In this document: positions 25,312 through 33,972 of the stretch, piece after piece
Numbering within the stretch: position 1 is the stretch's first letter
Layout: each line of letters opens with the position of its first letter
Source of the DNA: Bacillota bacterium
Lineage (GTDB): Bacteria > Bacillota > Clostridia > Oscillospirales > Oscillospiraceae
NCBI GenBank assembly: GCA_029225225.1
Contig: JAQXWB010000012.1
Location: 1-49,667 of the forward strand
Reading direction: 5' to 3'
Length of the DNA stretch: 49,667 bases
Position numbers and translations under genes: made by a program
Notes under the pieces: generated by a model
Database searches by the model: none
What the model was told of the DNA's origin: nothing
The model's input: only the letters and a program-made list of their open reading frames with translations

Positions 25312-26184
25312 ATGAAGATACTTTTGAGTGTTCTCATACTTCTCTCAACGCTCCTACTTGTCGGCTGTAAGACGCAGGAGGCATTGCCGAACGAACGGGG
25401 CGGCAGCACGGCTTCCTCCGGTCCTCCATCACTTTCGGAAGCACCGTCGCAGCAAGACGGTACCGCAGCGGAAAGCACGGATCCCGATTCCGAAAGCGAA
25501 CACGGACAGCAGGGAACCGAGACACAGGAGGGCGGATCGAACGGGCAGGTATCCGAATCATCGGGCACTGAAAGCGATCAGCCAACCTATCCCGCGCCGA
25601 CGGGCGAGCCTTGGGTCTCTGATGTGCCGATCGAAAAAACCGAACCGGTAGAGCTTGACGGGCTTCGCTTTACCTCCTTCGGCAGATACTCTGGCACTTA
25701 TTTTGAAGACGGAAGCGATAAGGCAGTAGAAGATGTCGCTGTCGTGCTGGTCGTGAATACCACTGAGCGTTATTTGGAGCTTGCGATCTTTTCGTTTGAA
25801 ATCGACGGGGCGCCGGCGACCTTTACGGTAACAAATTTGCCTCCGCAAAAAGGCGCTTGGGTCTTGGCGCGGGATGCGTTGATCGTCAACAGCGGCGCAA
25901 GCTTTGTCCTGAAGGGCGGCACGACCACCTTCTGCACACCGGAAGATATTCCTACCATCACCGCGCAGCCGCTGGACGGTACCGTTTTAGTCGAAAACCG
26001 CTCTGAAACCGAAGCGTTTTCCGGATACATATATTATAAGACCGTTTATGAAGACGGCAACTATCTCGGCGGGGTCACTTACCGCTCACTGATTGAAGAT
26101 CTCCCTGCGCAGAGCCGCACCGAGATCACTGCCGCGCACTGCGATGAGACTGCCGAGATCGTCCGTATCGTCACGACGGAGTAA
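25312..26184 (+). CDS. Putative lipoprotein with low-complexity stalk
   Basis: A 290-residue lipoprotein. MKILLSVLILLSTLLLVGC ends in a lipobox with Cys19. Residues about 22-95 are a Ser/Thr/Glu/Gln-rich linker of the kind that spans the peptidoglycan. The C-terminal 180 residues form a beta-rich domain (VEDVAVVLVVNTTERYLEL, GAWVLARDALIV, VTYRSLIEDLPAQSRTEI) similar in style to FxLYD-like extracellular domains; this is only a resemblance. It has its own consensus promoter and precedes the giant surface protein by about 130 bases, and may be cotranscribed with it. Confidence 0.82.
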   Translation: MKILLSVLILLSTLLLVGCKTQEALPNERGGSTASSGPPSLSEAPSQQDGTAAESTDPDSESEHGQQGTETQEGGSNGQVSESSGTESDQPTYPAPTGEPWVSDVPIEKTEPVELDGLRFTSFGRYSGTYFEDGSDKAVEDVAVVLVVNTTERYLELAIFSFEIDGAPATFTVTNLPPQKGAWVLARDALIVNSGASFVLKGGTTTFCTPEDIPTITAQPLDGTVLVENRSETEAFSGYIYYKTVYEDGNYLGGVTYRSLIEDLPAQSRTEITAAHCDETAEIVRIVTTE

Positions 26185-26234
26185 AGTCCTATCGTGCGGC
26201 ACACTCCTCCCCTCGTGCGCATAAAAATAATTGG

Positions 26235-26264
26235 TTGGATGCTTGCATCTGCCATCAATATACA
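26235..26264 (+). promoter_or_regulatory. Possible promoter of the giant SLH protein gene
   Basis: TTGGAT-N18-TATACA, a partial consensus match, about 50 bases before the start. Between it and the start codon is a small hairpin CCCGCT-CCTCAAT-AGCGGG (26275-26293), directly before the ribosome binding site, which could affect initiation. Confidence 0.4.
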
Positions 26265-26312
26265 TACAAGCCTCCCGCTCCTCAATAGCGGGAAATAATG
26301 AAAGGAAAGGGA

Positions 26313-29300
26313 ATGAACATGAAGCACAAATTATTGAGAAACACAGTCTCTCTTCTGTTGGCGGTCAGCATGCTGTTTGGGCTGCTGCCTATTTTCGCGC
26401 CCGAAGCCACCGCGGCATCAACTCCCGCGGTTCTGGCCGACGGTATCTACGAGATTTCCAACGAGCGTTTCTCCAACTATTGCTGGGACTATGTCGACCG
26501 CGACTTTGAGGGCAGCAGCATTACCTCCCTCTACTCAAAGCCGAGATCCGCCTCCTCTCAGGCACAGAAATGGCGTTTCGAGCGCTCCGGCGAGTATTAC
26601 ACCATCCAGAACTGTAATTCCGGTCTCTATTTGGAAGTGGTGGACAAGTCCAACATGAGTGACCTCAACGGTACTGCGCTGGCGCTGCGCTCCGCAACCG
26701 TAAGCTCAGACGCTTTCTACTTCAAAATCGCCTACAACCAAACCTACGGTACATACGAGATCACCTCGAAACGCTATCCCTCCCTTTATCCCCACCTGAG
26801 CGACGGAGGAAACTCTGAAATCACAACGCACATTCATTTATGGGGCGGCAGTGCGGGACAGTCGCGGTATTTCATCAACGCAGTTGTGATCGACGGTGTG
26901 TATGAGATTGCCTCCGCTCTGGATACGGATTATGTTTTAGACATTCAGGATAACTCCGCCAATAGTGAAGGAAATGACGGTCAGCTCTGCCTGAACCGTC
27001 GTGACAGCAGCGACAACGCACAGAAGTGGGTCGTTCAGCGCGTCTATGATTCGGAAAGCGGCCTGCAGCTCTACTACAGCATTCGCAATCTGGACGCCAA
27101 CCGCTATCTGGATGTGGACAGCAACACCCAGACAAAGCTGCATACCTACGGAGATGATCTCAACGCCAACAGGTACTTCTGTCTGGACATGAACAATGAC
27201 GGAACCTTCTCCATCCGTTCCAATCTCTATGCAGGAAAATACGCGGCGGTGGATGGCAGCGTCGGCGCAAACGTCACGGTCTCGTGCAAAACCGATGTGC
27301 GCAATACCGCAGCGGGCCGATTCTATCTGAAGCCTGTGACCTATTCCTACACTCCTTCGGATAAGGATGCTTTCAATAACGGCGGCATTTTCTACGTCAA
27401 AGCCTCCACAAACCCCGACCTTGCCTTCGATGTAAAGGATGTCAACACAAATGCAGGCGCAAAGGTACAGCTATATAACTACCAAGAAGGACAAAACTAC
27501 CAGCAATTCTCGTTCATCCCCACGCAGGATGGCCACTATACCATCCGCGCGTCGCTGAACGACCGCCTGATGACCTCGGAAGCAAATGTTATCGCCGGGA
27601 CATCGATCACTCTGCAAAGCACCGGCGCAGCCACCCTTTTACGGGAAAAATGGAATGTTGTCCCCCATGTCGACGGCACCTTCGCCTTTGTCTCCTGCTA
27701 TAACGGTCTGTATATGGACGCCGCAGGCAGTGTCAGCGCCGGGGCTGAAATCCACCATTGGACTTCGCACTACGGAAACAACCAAAAGTTCAATCTTGTC
27801 AGCGTGAACACCTCTAAGACCCAGGGTGTCCGATATAACGGCGAAACAAACATCTACGCCGACACCTTCGACACGAGCGACACCATCAAGCTTCCGATTG
27901 AGATCTACGACTACAAGGCAGACGGTCTGCTCTTTGAGTATGCTGAATCACAGGAAACATCAAAAATGACGGTTGCCGATTCTTCCGGTTCTACTGAAAC
28001 GGTTGCAACGCTGAATAGATTCGGTGACATTAATACCACTAATGGTTGTATCGTTAGCACGGCTTCGCAAACAGAGGTAGCACTCTATCATGCAGTTGTC
28101 CTTTGTGACGCAAACGGCAAGGTTACAGCAGTTTATCCTGCCCCACACTCCGGACGGGAGCCAACGCCGAGCGGAGGCTTCTTTGTACAGGCACACGGCA
28201 CACAAGCTCCCCTTTTGGCAAAAGCACAGATCGGTGACACCGTTACCTATACCGACAATACAGTAACCATCACGCGTGGAGGTTCCGTTTCTGTCCACAT
28301 GGGCAATAACAAGGGCTTCGGTCTGCTCCGCCATTCCGACGGCGGCGGCGATGTGGTAAACAAATCGGTCACCTATACCGGCAACCTCTATTACGACAGC
28401 AATTACGGTCAGTACAGCAGCAACGCTCCTTTGGTAACAAAGGACATCGGCTCCCCCTATACCAACGCAGGCAAGATAACAGACGGCGCTTTTTCCAATA
28501 TCGTGCAGGCGGACCGCTATCATAGCTCCGCTGATATTGATTATTCCGGCGACATCAGCGCTGCATTAGGTTATACGCTGTATAGCAAAATGACTGAGGG
28601 CATAGCCACCGTCGGTCTTTTAGAGCCGACGCTGGGTGCGGACAAGAACCCTGTCTACACCGAAAACACGGTCACCTATGTGGCGCAGCTTCTCTACTCC
28701 GTCCTGCCCATCCCCGAGAAAAACAGCGACGGCTCGAAAAACTACAACTTCGCCCACGGCGAGGCGAGAAGAACCTACACAAACGATCCCAACGCAAAAG
28801 TTGATCTGCCTCAGGCGCTGCGCTGGGTCCTCGTAAATTACGTCAACAGCAACGATAACCTCAGCCAATACGACAGAAAGAATTATACAATCGGCGACTA
28901 TGACTCCACGCTGAAGAAAGCATCTTTGCTGCGCGGCAGCTGGGTGAATGTCTGGACGCATATCGAGACTTGCTACGACGCTGCCTACTACCTGCTCAAC
29001 AGCCTCTTTGACGCGGAAGGCTACCATGTGGATTCGTCGGATTTCAACTACGATGTAGCTCCTTACGATTCTCTTGTCCTGACAAAGGCCACCACCAAGG
29101 CAGGCAAGGACGGCTATGTTTTTGACGCGGGCTTTGCCACCTCCTCCTCCAATTCCCTTGCAGACCAGGCAGTGGAATATAACAGCGACACCAAGACAAT
29201 CCGCAACACCTCCGCAGCAGGCAAGGCAATGTACTATTATGTCGATGGCATCGGCACTACCTATTATCCCTTCCTGCCGATCACCACGCAGAACAATGGC

Positions 29301-32300
29301 GACGGACAGACCAAGGGCTATGACTTTGATCCGGGCATCGTCAACAACGGCACCGAATACAACAACAGAGACTATAACTATGTTCTCAAATCCAGCGGCC
29401 GTTTCGTCTATGACGCGGACAAGGATCTGTTCTTCGACTTCGAGGGCGACGACGATGTTTACCTCTTTATCAACGGTGAGCTGGTTCTGGACATCGGCGG
29501 CGCACACGGCATCACAAAGGTCGAAATGAGCCTCAACGACTATGTCAATGCGGCTTATCAGAAGATCGCCAACAATACTGCCACCGAGCGTGACCGCAAG
29601 CTGGCACTGGAGGACGGGAAGAGCTACAGCTTCGACTTCTTCTACATGGAGCGCCACGGTTATGGCGCAAATATGCGCATCTTTACGAATTTCGAGGTTT
29701 CCGCTCACGGCGCAGAGACGAATAAGCACGCCTATCAGAGCGGCGAGCTGCAATCCGGCTCTGCCGTCGACACGACGAGCCTCGTTGAGTACGGATTCTC
29801 CATCACCAACACGGCCGTGGAGGATCTGAAGTGCTTCGAGTTTGAGGATTCGCGTCTCGGCGTTCGCATTGACTACACAGACGGTCTGACCCTCCTTCCC
29901 GCCGGCAAAGGTGAGATTGTCAATAAGGACGGCGACCCCCTCACCCCCTCCGATCTGAGTATCAGTATCCTGGACGAAAACGGTGATCCCCTTCCCATCG
30001 ATGAGGGACTGCAAAATAAGCCACTGCAAACCATCCTCGGAGAGAGCGGTATCCGTCTTTCCTTCGGTCAGACCATTTTGATCCGCGGCATCTATCTGAA
30101 GAATATTGAGGGGCGGATGGACAAGAACCATTGCTTTGAAAACAAACTTGACACGACCTGCTTCACGGATACCAGCGAGAAAACCAAGATCACAGGCAGC
30201 GACACCCTCAAGCTCTATGCGCCTTCAAACCCGATGTATTATCAGTGGAAGACACAGGAGCTGAATATCTCCGGCAAAGCATTTGTAGAAGATGTTCTCG
30301 CGGCTGCTGCGGAACCGGACAACCCGCTTTACGGCAAAGCCTCCGGCCTGACTGTGGATAATTTCACTACGCTTACCGTCTGCACCGCCGGCGGCTCTCC
30401 GCTCTCCAGAAGTCCGATCAGTGTGACCGGCAGTGGGCAAACTGCGATCGTCAACATCAATTATAACGAGATCGGCACCTACACCGGATTTATCAAGATT
30501 GCTTATGAAAACTCGCAGATCGTCGTTCCTCTGCAAACCTATGTGCTGGATGCACCCTCCAATACGGTCGTCCTTGACTATGGCCTGAAGGCAGCACTCG
30601 GCAAGGCATACGCGGAAAACAACTATTTCAATGTTCCCGGCAGAGCCACGACCTTCCGCTACGAAGGCTATCAAGCTGGCGGCAAGCCCGGCTTTGATGT
30701 GAATACTGACAAAAACAGCATTATCTTCAACGCAGGCACCTCCGCGACGGTGCAGGCGCAATACGGTGAGCTTACGACCACCGACAACGGTGCGAGCTTC
30801 ACCTATACACCGAACAAATTTATGAATGGTGCGGATGAATTCTACACTGCCGTCCGCGTCACAGAGGGCGAAGCAAACAACAAGAAAATCGGTACGCTGG
30901 ATATTCACAACGAAGTTGAGATGTGGTTCAAAACTACCGTTCTTCCCGCAAGTGTCGTCTACTACGAAGATGACTTCCCCGCGATCAATTACCATAATCA
31001 GGTCATCTCCACGACCAACGCGGACAACACGACCACCCAACGCAACACCATCACGACAGACGGCAGCGGTAGTAAGGATCTCTATCAAAGCGTTGACAAC
31101 AGCGAGCAATACGGTCATGACGCAACCTATGAAAACGGCGACATCATCATGAGCGGCAACTCGGCGCATGTGATTGAGATTGTGGACACTTCCGTGATTG
31201 TGGACTTCAACTTCCGTGGCACGGGCTTTGAGTTGATCGGCAGAACCAACGCAACGGATGACACGATCCTCCTGATCGAAGTCAAGCAGCCCCAGCGCGA
31301 CGAAAACGGCACGATATTGAGGGACGATAAAGGAAACATCAAGTACAATGTCGTGCGCCGTATGCCTGTCATTCTCGAATACGACAACAACGCAGACGGC
31401 GAAAATGACACAAATAACGACGCTATTTATCAGGTGCCCATTGTCCGTGTAGACGGTCTTGATGTTGACGAGTACCTTGTGGAGATCAAGGGCGTGCCCG
31501 GCTGGCAGGGAAAGAAGACGCTCTTCTACTTTGACGGTCTGCGCATCTACCGCCCGATCTTCGGTCTGACGGACGCCTCCGGCAGCTCGTTGGAGAACGC
31601 TTACCTTCCTGCCGAGAAGAACGGAACGGTCAAAGAGCTGCGCTCTCTGATCATGAAGTCCAACGCAGGCGTCGCGACAGTGGATCAAGACGGCGTCACC
31701 ATCAGCACCGGCTTGAGCACCTACACCGAAAACCGCAATGGCCACCTTTATCCCAATGGAGAAGCGGCTTCTAAGTTTGAAGGGCATACGGTCGAGAGCG
31801 CCTATGATTATCTGATGGTCGGACCGAACAACGAGGTCTATCTTGACGGTATCTCCGCAAAGCAGGGCGTCGTCCTCTATTTCACCTTGAATGACGGTGT
31901 CACCATCGACAACGCAGAGCTGCAGATCGGTCTGCACAAGCTCGACGCGAAATCGCTGTACGGTTTTGAAGAAGATGACAGCAGCTGCGCCCTTTGGCAG
32001 AGCGCCTATCAGAATGATAGCTATGGCTGGCTGGCGGTCAACAACAGCATCACCAGCGCGACCGAGCAGTATTACCGGATCAACCTCAGCGCCTGCAAGG
32101 AAGTCTCCGAGGGCCGTTATGAGTTGATTCTGTTCGCTGCTGACGGTATGCTCTCTCTGACGAGTGTGAAGTATTACGGCATTACACTCAAACCGACCGA
32201 CGGTACGGCATGTACCTTCGCCTATGACGAGCACGGTACGTTGGTAGAGCTTGACACCTCTTCCGGAACAACCACAGAGGTATCCGCAGAGAAAGCTTCC

Positions 32301-33263
32301 GCTTATCCCAACTTTGCCTCTGTCAGCAAGCAAATGGCTGCCGAAACCGTCTTCCTCCCTGAAGCTGATTCCGTCACCATTCTTGTCCCCGCCGAATCGG
32401 AGAAGCCGAGTGAGCCAACCGATCCGAGCGAACCCGCTGATCCGAGTGAGCCTGTTGATCCGAGTGAGCCCACTGATCCGAGTGAGCCCGCTGATCCGAG
32501 CGAACCCATTGATCCGAGTGAACCCATTGATCCGAGTGAACCCGTTGATCCGAGTGAGCCCGCTGATCCGAGTGAACCCACGGATCCGAGTAAACCCACT
32601 GATCCGAGTGAACCCGTTGATCCGAGTAAACCCACTGGTCCGAGTAAACCCGCTGATCCGAGTGAACCCGTTGATCCGAGCAAACCGGAAGAACCTGTCA
32701 TAGCCCCCGAGTTTACCGACGTTAAGGGCACATGGTATGAGGAGATCGTGGTCTCCTTGGCGGCAAAGGGCGTCATTCAAGGCTACGATGACGGAACGTT
32801 CCGCGGCGATTCGACGATTACCAGAGCAGAATTCGTCACGCTGATCGTGCGTGCCTTTGCGCTGGAAGCCGAGCAGGACTATTCCAATCCCTTCACCGAT
32901 GTCAGCGGCTGGGCAAAGGAATATATCGATGCGGCAGCCTCCTGCGGCATTGTCAACGGCATGACGGCTACGACCTTCGCGCCGGACGAACCAATCACAC
33001 GCGAACAGATGATGACCATCATTTACCGTGTGCAGCGCTATTGCAAGCTGACGCTCCCGAAGCTCGACCAAGTGCCGACCTTTAAGGACCAAGCCGATGT
33101 CTCCGATTGGGCGAGAGCCTCGGTGAATGCGCTGGTCTCGACCGGTCTGATCTGCGGCGACGAAACAAACAGCCTGCGCCCGCAGGGGAAGACAACAAGA
33201 GCCGAATGCGCCACCGTGCTCTACCGTCTGCTGGCAAGCATTGAAAAACAAGAGGAGGCCTGA
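26313..33263 (+). CDS. Giant secreted surface protein: ricin-like domains, fibro-slime domain, PSEP repeats, SLH anchor
   Basis: A 2316-residue exported protein. After the signal peptide (cleaved near ATAAS) come three beta-trefoil ricin-type segments at about residues 40-500 (DGIYEISN, DGVYEIAS, GGIFYVKA; Q-K-W motifs such as NAQKWVV). A fibro-slime domain near 985-1130 has FFDFEGDDDVYLFINGELVL and DIGGAHG. Long beta-rich regions without a clear family follow. Sixteen PS(E/K)P hexapeptides lie near 2032-2127. SLH repeats (FTDVKGTWYEEIVVSLAAKG, NPFTDVSGWAKEYID, DVSDWARASVNALV) end the protein and should anchor it to the wall. The chosen ATG has GGAAAGGGA before it. Its stop is two bases before the small-peptide gene. 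Likely a carbohydrate-binding adhesin or scaffold. Confidence 0.9.
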   Translation: MNMKHKLLRNTVSLLLAVSMLFGLLPIFAPEATAASTPAVLADGIYEISNERFSNYCWDYVDRDFEGSSITSLYSKPRSASSQAQKWRFERSGEYYTIQNCNSGLYLEVVDKSNMSDLNGTALALRSATVSSDAFYFKIAYNQTYGTYEITSKRYPSLYPHLSDGGNSEITTHIHLWGGSAGQSRYFINAVVIDGVYEIASALDTDYVLDIQDNSANSEGNDGQLCLNRRDSSDNAQKWVVQRVYDSESGLQLYYSIRNLDANRYLDVDSNTQTKLHTYGDDLNANRYFCLDMNNDGTFSIRSNLYAGKYAAVDGSVGANVTVSCKTDVRNTAAGRFYLKPVTYSYTPSDKDAFNNGGIFYVKASTNPDLAFDVKDVNTNAGAKVQLYNYQEGQNYQQFSFIPTQDGHYTIRASLNDRLMTSEANVIAGTSITLQSTGAATLLREKWNVVPHVDGTFAFVSCYNGLYMDAAGSVSAGAEIHHWTSHYGNNQKFNLVSVNTSKTQGVRYNGETNIYADTFDTSDTIKLPIEIYDYKADGLLFEYAESQETSKMTVADSSGSTETVATLNRFGDINTTNGCIVSTASQTEVALYHAVVLCDANGKVTAVYPAPHSGREPTPSGGFFVQAHGTQAPLLAKAQIGDTVTYTDNTVTITRGGSVSVHMGNNKGFGLLRHSDGGGDVVNKSVTYTGNLYYDSNYGQYSSNAPLVTKDIGSPYTNAGKITDGAFSNIVQADRYHSSADIDYSGDISAALGYTLYSKMTEGIATVGLLEPTLGADKNPVYTENTVTYVAQLLYSVLPIPEKNSDGSKNYNFAHGEARRTYTNDPNAKVDLPQALRWVLVNYVNSNDNLSQYDRKNYTIGDYDSTLKKASLLRGSWVNVWTHIETCYDAAYYLLNSLFDAEGYHVDSSDFNYDVAPYDSLVLTKATTKAGKDGYVFDAGFATSSSNSLADQAVEYNSDTKTIRNTSAAGKAMYYYVDGIGTTYYPFLPITTQNNGDGQTKGYDFDPGIVNNGTEYNNRDYNYVLKSSGRFVYDADKDLFFDFEGDDDVYLFINGELVLDIGGAHGITKVEMSLNDYVNAAYQKIANNTATERDRKLALEDGKSYSFDFFYMERHGYGANMRIFTNFEVSAHGAETNKHAYQSGELQSGSAVDTTSLVEYGFSITNTAVEDLKCFEFEDSRLGVRIDYTDGLTLLPAGKGEIVNKDGDPLTPSDLSISILDENGDPLPIDEGLQNKPLQTILGESGIRLSFGQTILIRGIYLKNIEGRMDKNHCFENKLDTTCFTDTSEKTKITGSDTLKLYAPSNPMYYQWKTQELNISGKAFVEDVLAAAAEPDNPLYGKASGLTVDNFTTLTVCTAGGSPLSRSPISVTGSGQTAIVNINYNEIGTYTGFIKIAYENSQIVVPLQTYVLDAPSNTVVLDYGLKAALGKAYAENNYFNVPGRATTFRYEGYQAGGKPGFDVNTDKNSIIFNAGTSATVQAQYGELTTTDNGASFTYTPNKFMNGADEFYTAVRVTEGEANNKKIGTLDIHNEVEMWFKTTVLPASVVYYEDDFPAINYHNQVISTTNADNTTTQRNTITTDGSGSKDLYQSVDNSEQYGHDATYENGDIIMSGNSAHVIEIVDTSVIVDFNFRGTGFELIGRTNATDDTILLIEVKQPQRDENGTILRDDKGNIKYNVVRRMPVILEYDNNADGENDTNNDAIYQVPIVRVDGLDVDEYLVEIKGVPGWQGKKTLFYFDGLRIYRPIFGLTDASGSSLENAYLPAEKNGTVKELRSLIMKSNAGVATVDQDGVTISTGLSTYTENRNGHLYPNGEAASKFEGHTVESAYDYLMVGPNNEVYLDGISAKQGVVLYFTLNDGVTIDNAELQIGLHKLDAKSLYGFEEDDSSCALWQSAYQNDSYGWLAVNNSITSATEQYYRINLSACKEVSEGRYELILFAADGMLSLTSVKYYGITLKPTDGTACTFAYDEHGTLVELDTSSGTTTEVSAEKASAYPNFASVSKQMAAETVFLPEADSVTILVPAESEKPSEPTDPSEPADPSEPVDPSEPTDPSEPADPSEPIDPSEPIDPSEPVDPSEPADPSEPTDPSKPTDPSEPVDPSKPTGPSKPADPSEPVDPSKPEEPVIAPEFTDVKGTWYEEIVVSLAAKGVIQGYDDGTFRGDSTITRAEFVTLIVRAFALEAEQDYSNPFTDVSGWAKEYIDAAASCGIVNGMTATTFAPDEPITREQMMTIIYRVQRYCKLTLPKLDQVPTFKDQADVSDWARASVNALVSTGLICGDETNSLRPQGKTTRAECATVLYRLLASIEKQEEA
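32406..32693 (+). repeat. 18-bp tandem repeat encoding (PSEPxD)16
   Basis: Sixteen consecutive 18-bp units around CCGAGTGAACCCGTTGAT encode PSEP(T/A/V/I)D. In the last six units several read PSKP instead of PSEP. It forms a rigid spacer between the ectodomain and the SLH anchor and is expected to vary in copy number. Confidence 0.95.
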
Positions 33264-33265
33264 TC

Positions 33266-33526
33266 ATGAAAAGAGTATATCAAAAGCCGCATCTTGAAAT
33301 CGAGAGCTTTGTTCTGACGCAGCAGATCACCTCTTGCAGCTTTTTGAAGGTCGGTTTCAGTAACGAAGCCTGCGTCAATAAGGATGCGGATTCCACAGAG
33401 TATATGAAGCGCTTAGCATTAGCGGGTATTTTCTCCGATGGCTGCGCAACCCCGCCGATATTTGCCCCTGAAGGCAATGACGGCATTTGCTATCACACAA
33501 GCATCAACATGGCTTTCACCTCTTAA
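33266..33526 (+). CDS. Small four-cysteine peptide, candidate RiPP precursor
   Basis: An 86-residue peptide with no signal sequence or membrane helix. The N-terminus (KRVYQKPHLEIESFVLTQQI) has the Y-x-K-P-x-L/I-x-x-E-x-F pattern of leader-like clostridial small proteins. Cysteines follow at 24, 36, 60 and 75, and the last residue is serine. The second half is Gly/Ala/Pro/Thr-rich. AGGAGG lies inside the 3' end of the giant SLH gene, whose TGA is two bases upstream, so translation is coupled. PqqD, HprK-like and radical SAM genes lie 3.3-5.7 kb downstream on the same strand. No homologue is asserted; the precursor role is inferred. Confidence 0.72.
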   Translation: MKRVYQKPHLEIESFVLTQQITSCSFLKVGFSNEACVNKDADSTEYMKRLALAGIFSDGCATPPIFAPEGNDGICYHTSINMAFTS

Positions 33527-33555
33527 CTTATTTCCCCTTGAGGCTGTCAAAAGAG

Positions 33556-33845
33556 CCTCGCAATGACTTGGAAAGGCGCCCACACTTGTCATTGCGAGAA
33601 GCGTAGCGACGTGGTAGCGCAGCCGTTCGCGAGGAACGAGCGTTACGGAGGCGGCATACCCCTTGCGGGTGCAATCCCCAATTTGTCATTGCGAGTCCAG
33701 TGCGCACACTGGTCGTGGCAATCTCCGGTTTTAGGTTTGTACGCAGTCCGTACTTCCTGCACGAGATTGCCACGGCGCAAGCGCCTCGCAATGACAAAAG
33801 AGGGCAGCCTGTTCTGTCATTGCGAGGAGCGCAGCGACGTGGCAA
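33556..33845. repeat. Mosaic of GTCATTGCGAG repeats
   Basis: The 446-bp gap between the small peptide gene and the GH20 gene holds several copies. They are a rightward half at 33556-33567, forward copies at 33587-33614 and 33683-33726, an inverted copy at 33763-33796 and a forward copy at 33815-33845. TTTGTACGCAGTCCGTACTTC lies between two of them. ORFs called here (33563 and 33700) are repeats read as codons. I see no clear promoter between 33846 and the GH20 gene, only an A/T-rich stretch with CATAAT and TAATAAT. Confidence 0.88.
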
Positions 33846-33972
33846 GCTGCTGACCAAACGATTGTTTAAGACCTCCGAGGAGAAAAAGAAATCCCTTTGA
33901 GCACCATTTCCCGAAGAATCCCTTCATAATAGAAATAAAGAATAATAATAATGAAAGAAAAGGAAGCGTGAT

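Noticed and set aside
28620-30131. 503-residue minus-strand ORF
   Set aside because: Antisense shadow of the fibro-slime region of the same gene, with no ribosome binding site or recognisable domain.
32406-32693. CRISPR-like regular repeats
   Set aside because: The 18-bp units run without spacers and are in frame with a coding sequence; they encode a PSEP spacer.
30225-33251. 1008-residue minus-strand ORF opposite the giant SLH gene
   Set aside because: It is the antisense shadow of a well-defined coding frame with signal peptide, SLH repeats and ribosome binding site. The tandem GFTRISGFTRI segment is just the PSEP repeat read backwards.
33563-33900. ORFs of 96 and 66 residues in the gap before the GH20 gene
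   Set aside because: They consist of GTCATTGCGAG repeats translated (CHCEKRSDV, LSLRGAQRRG) and are not genes.
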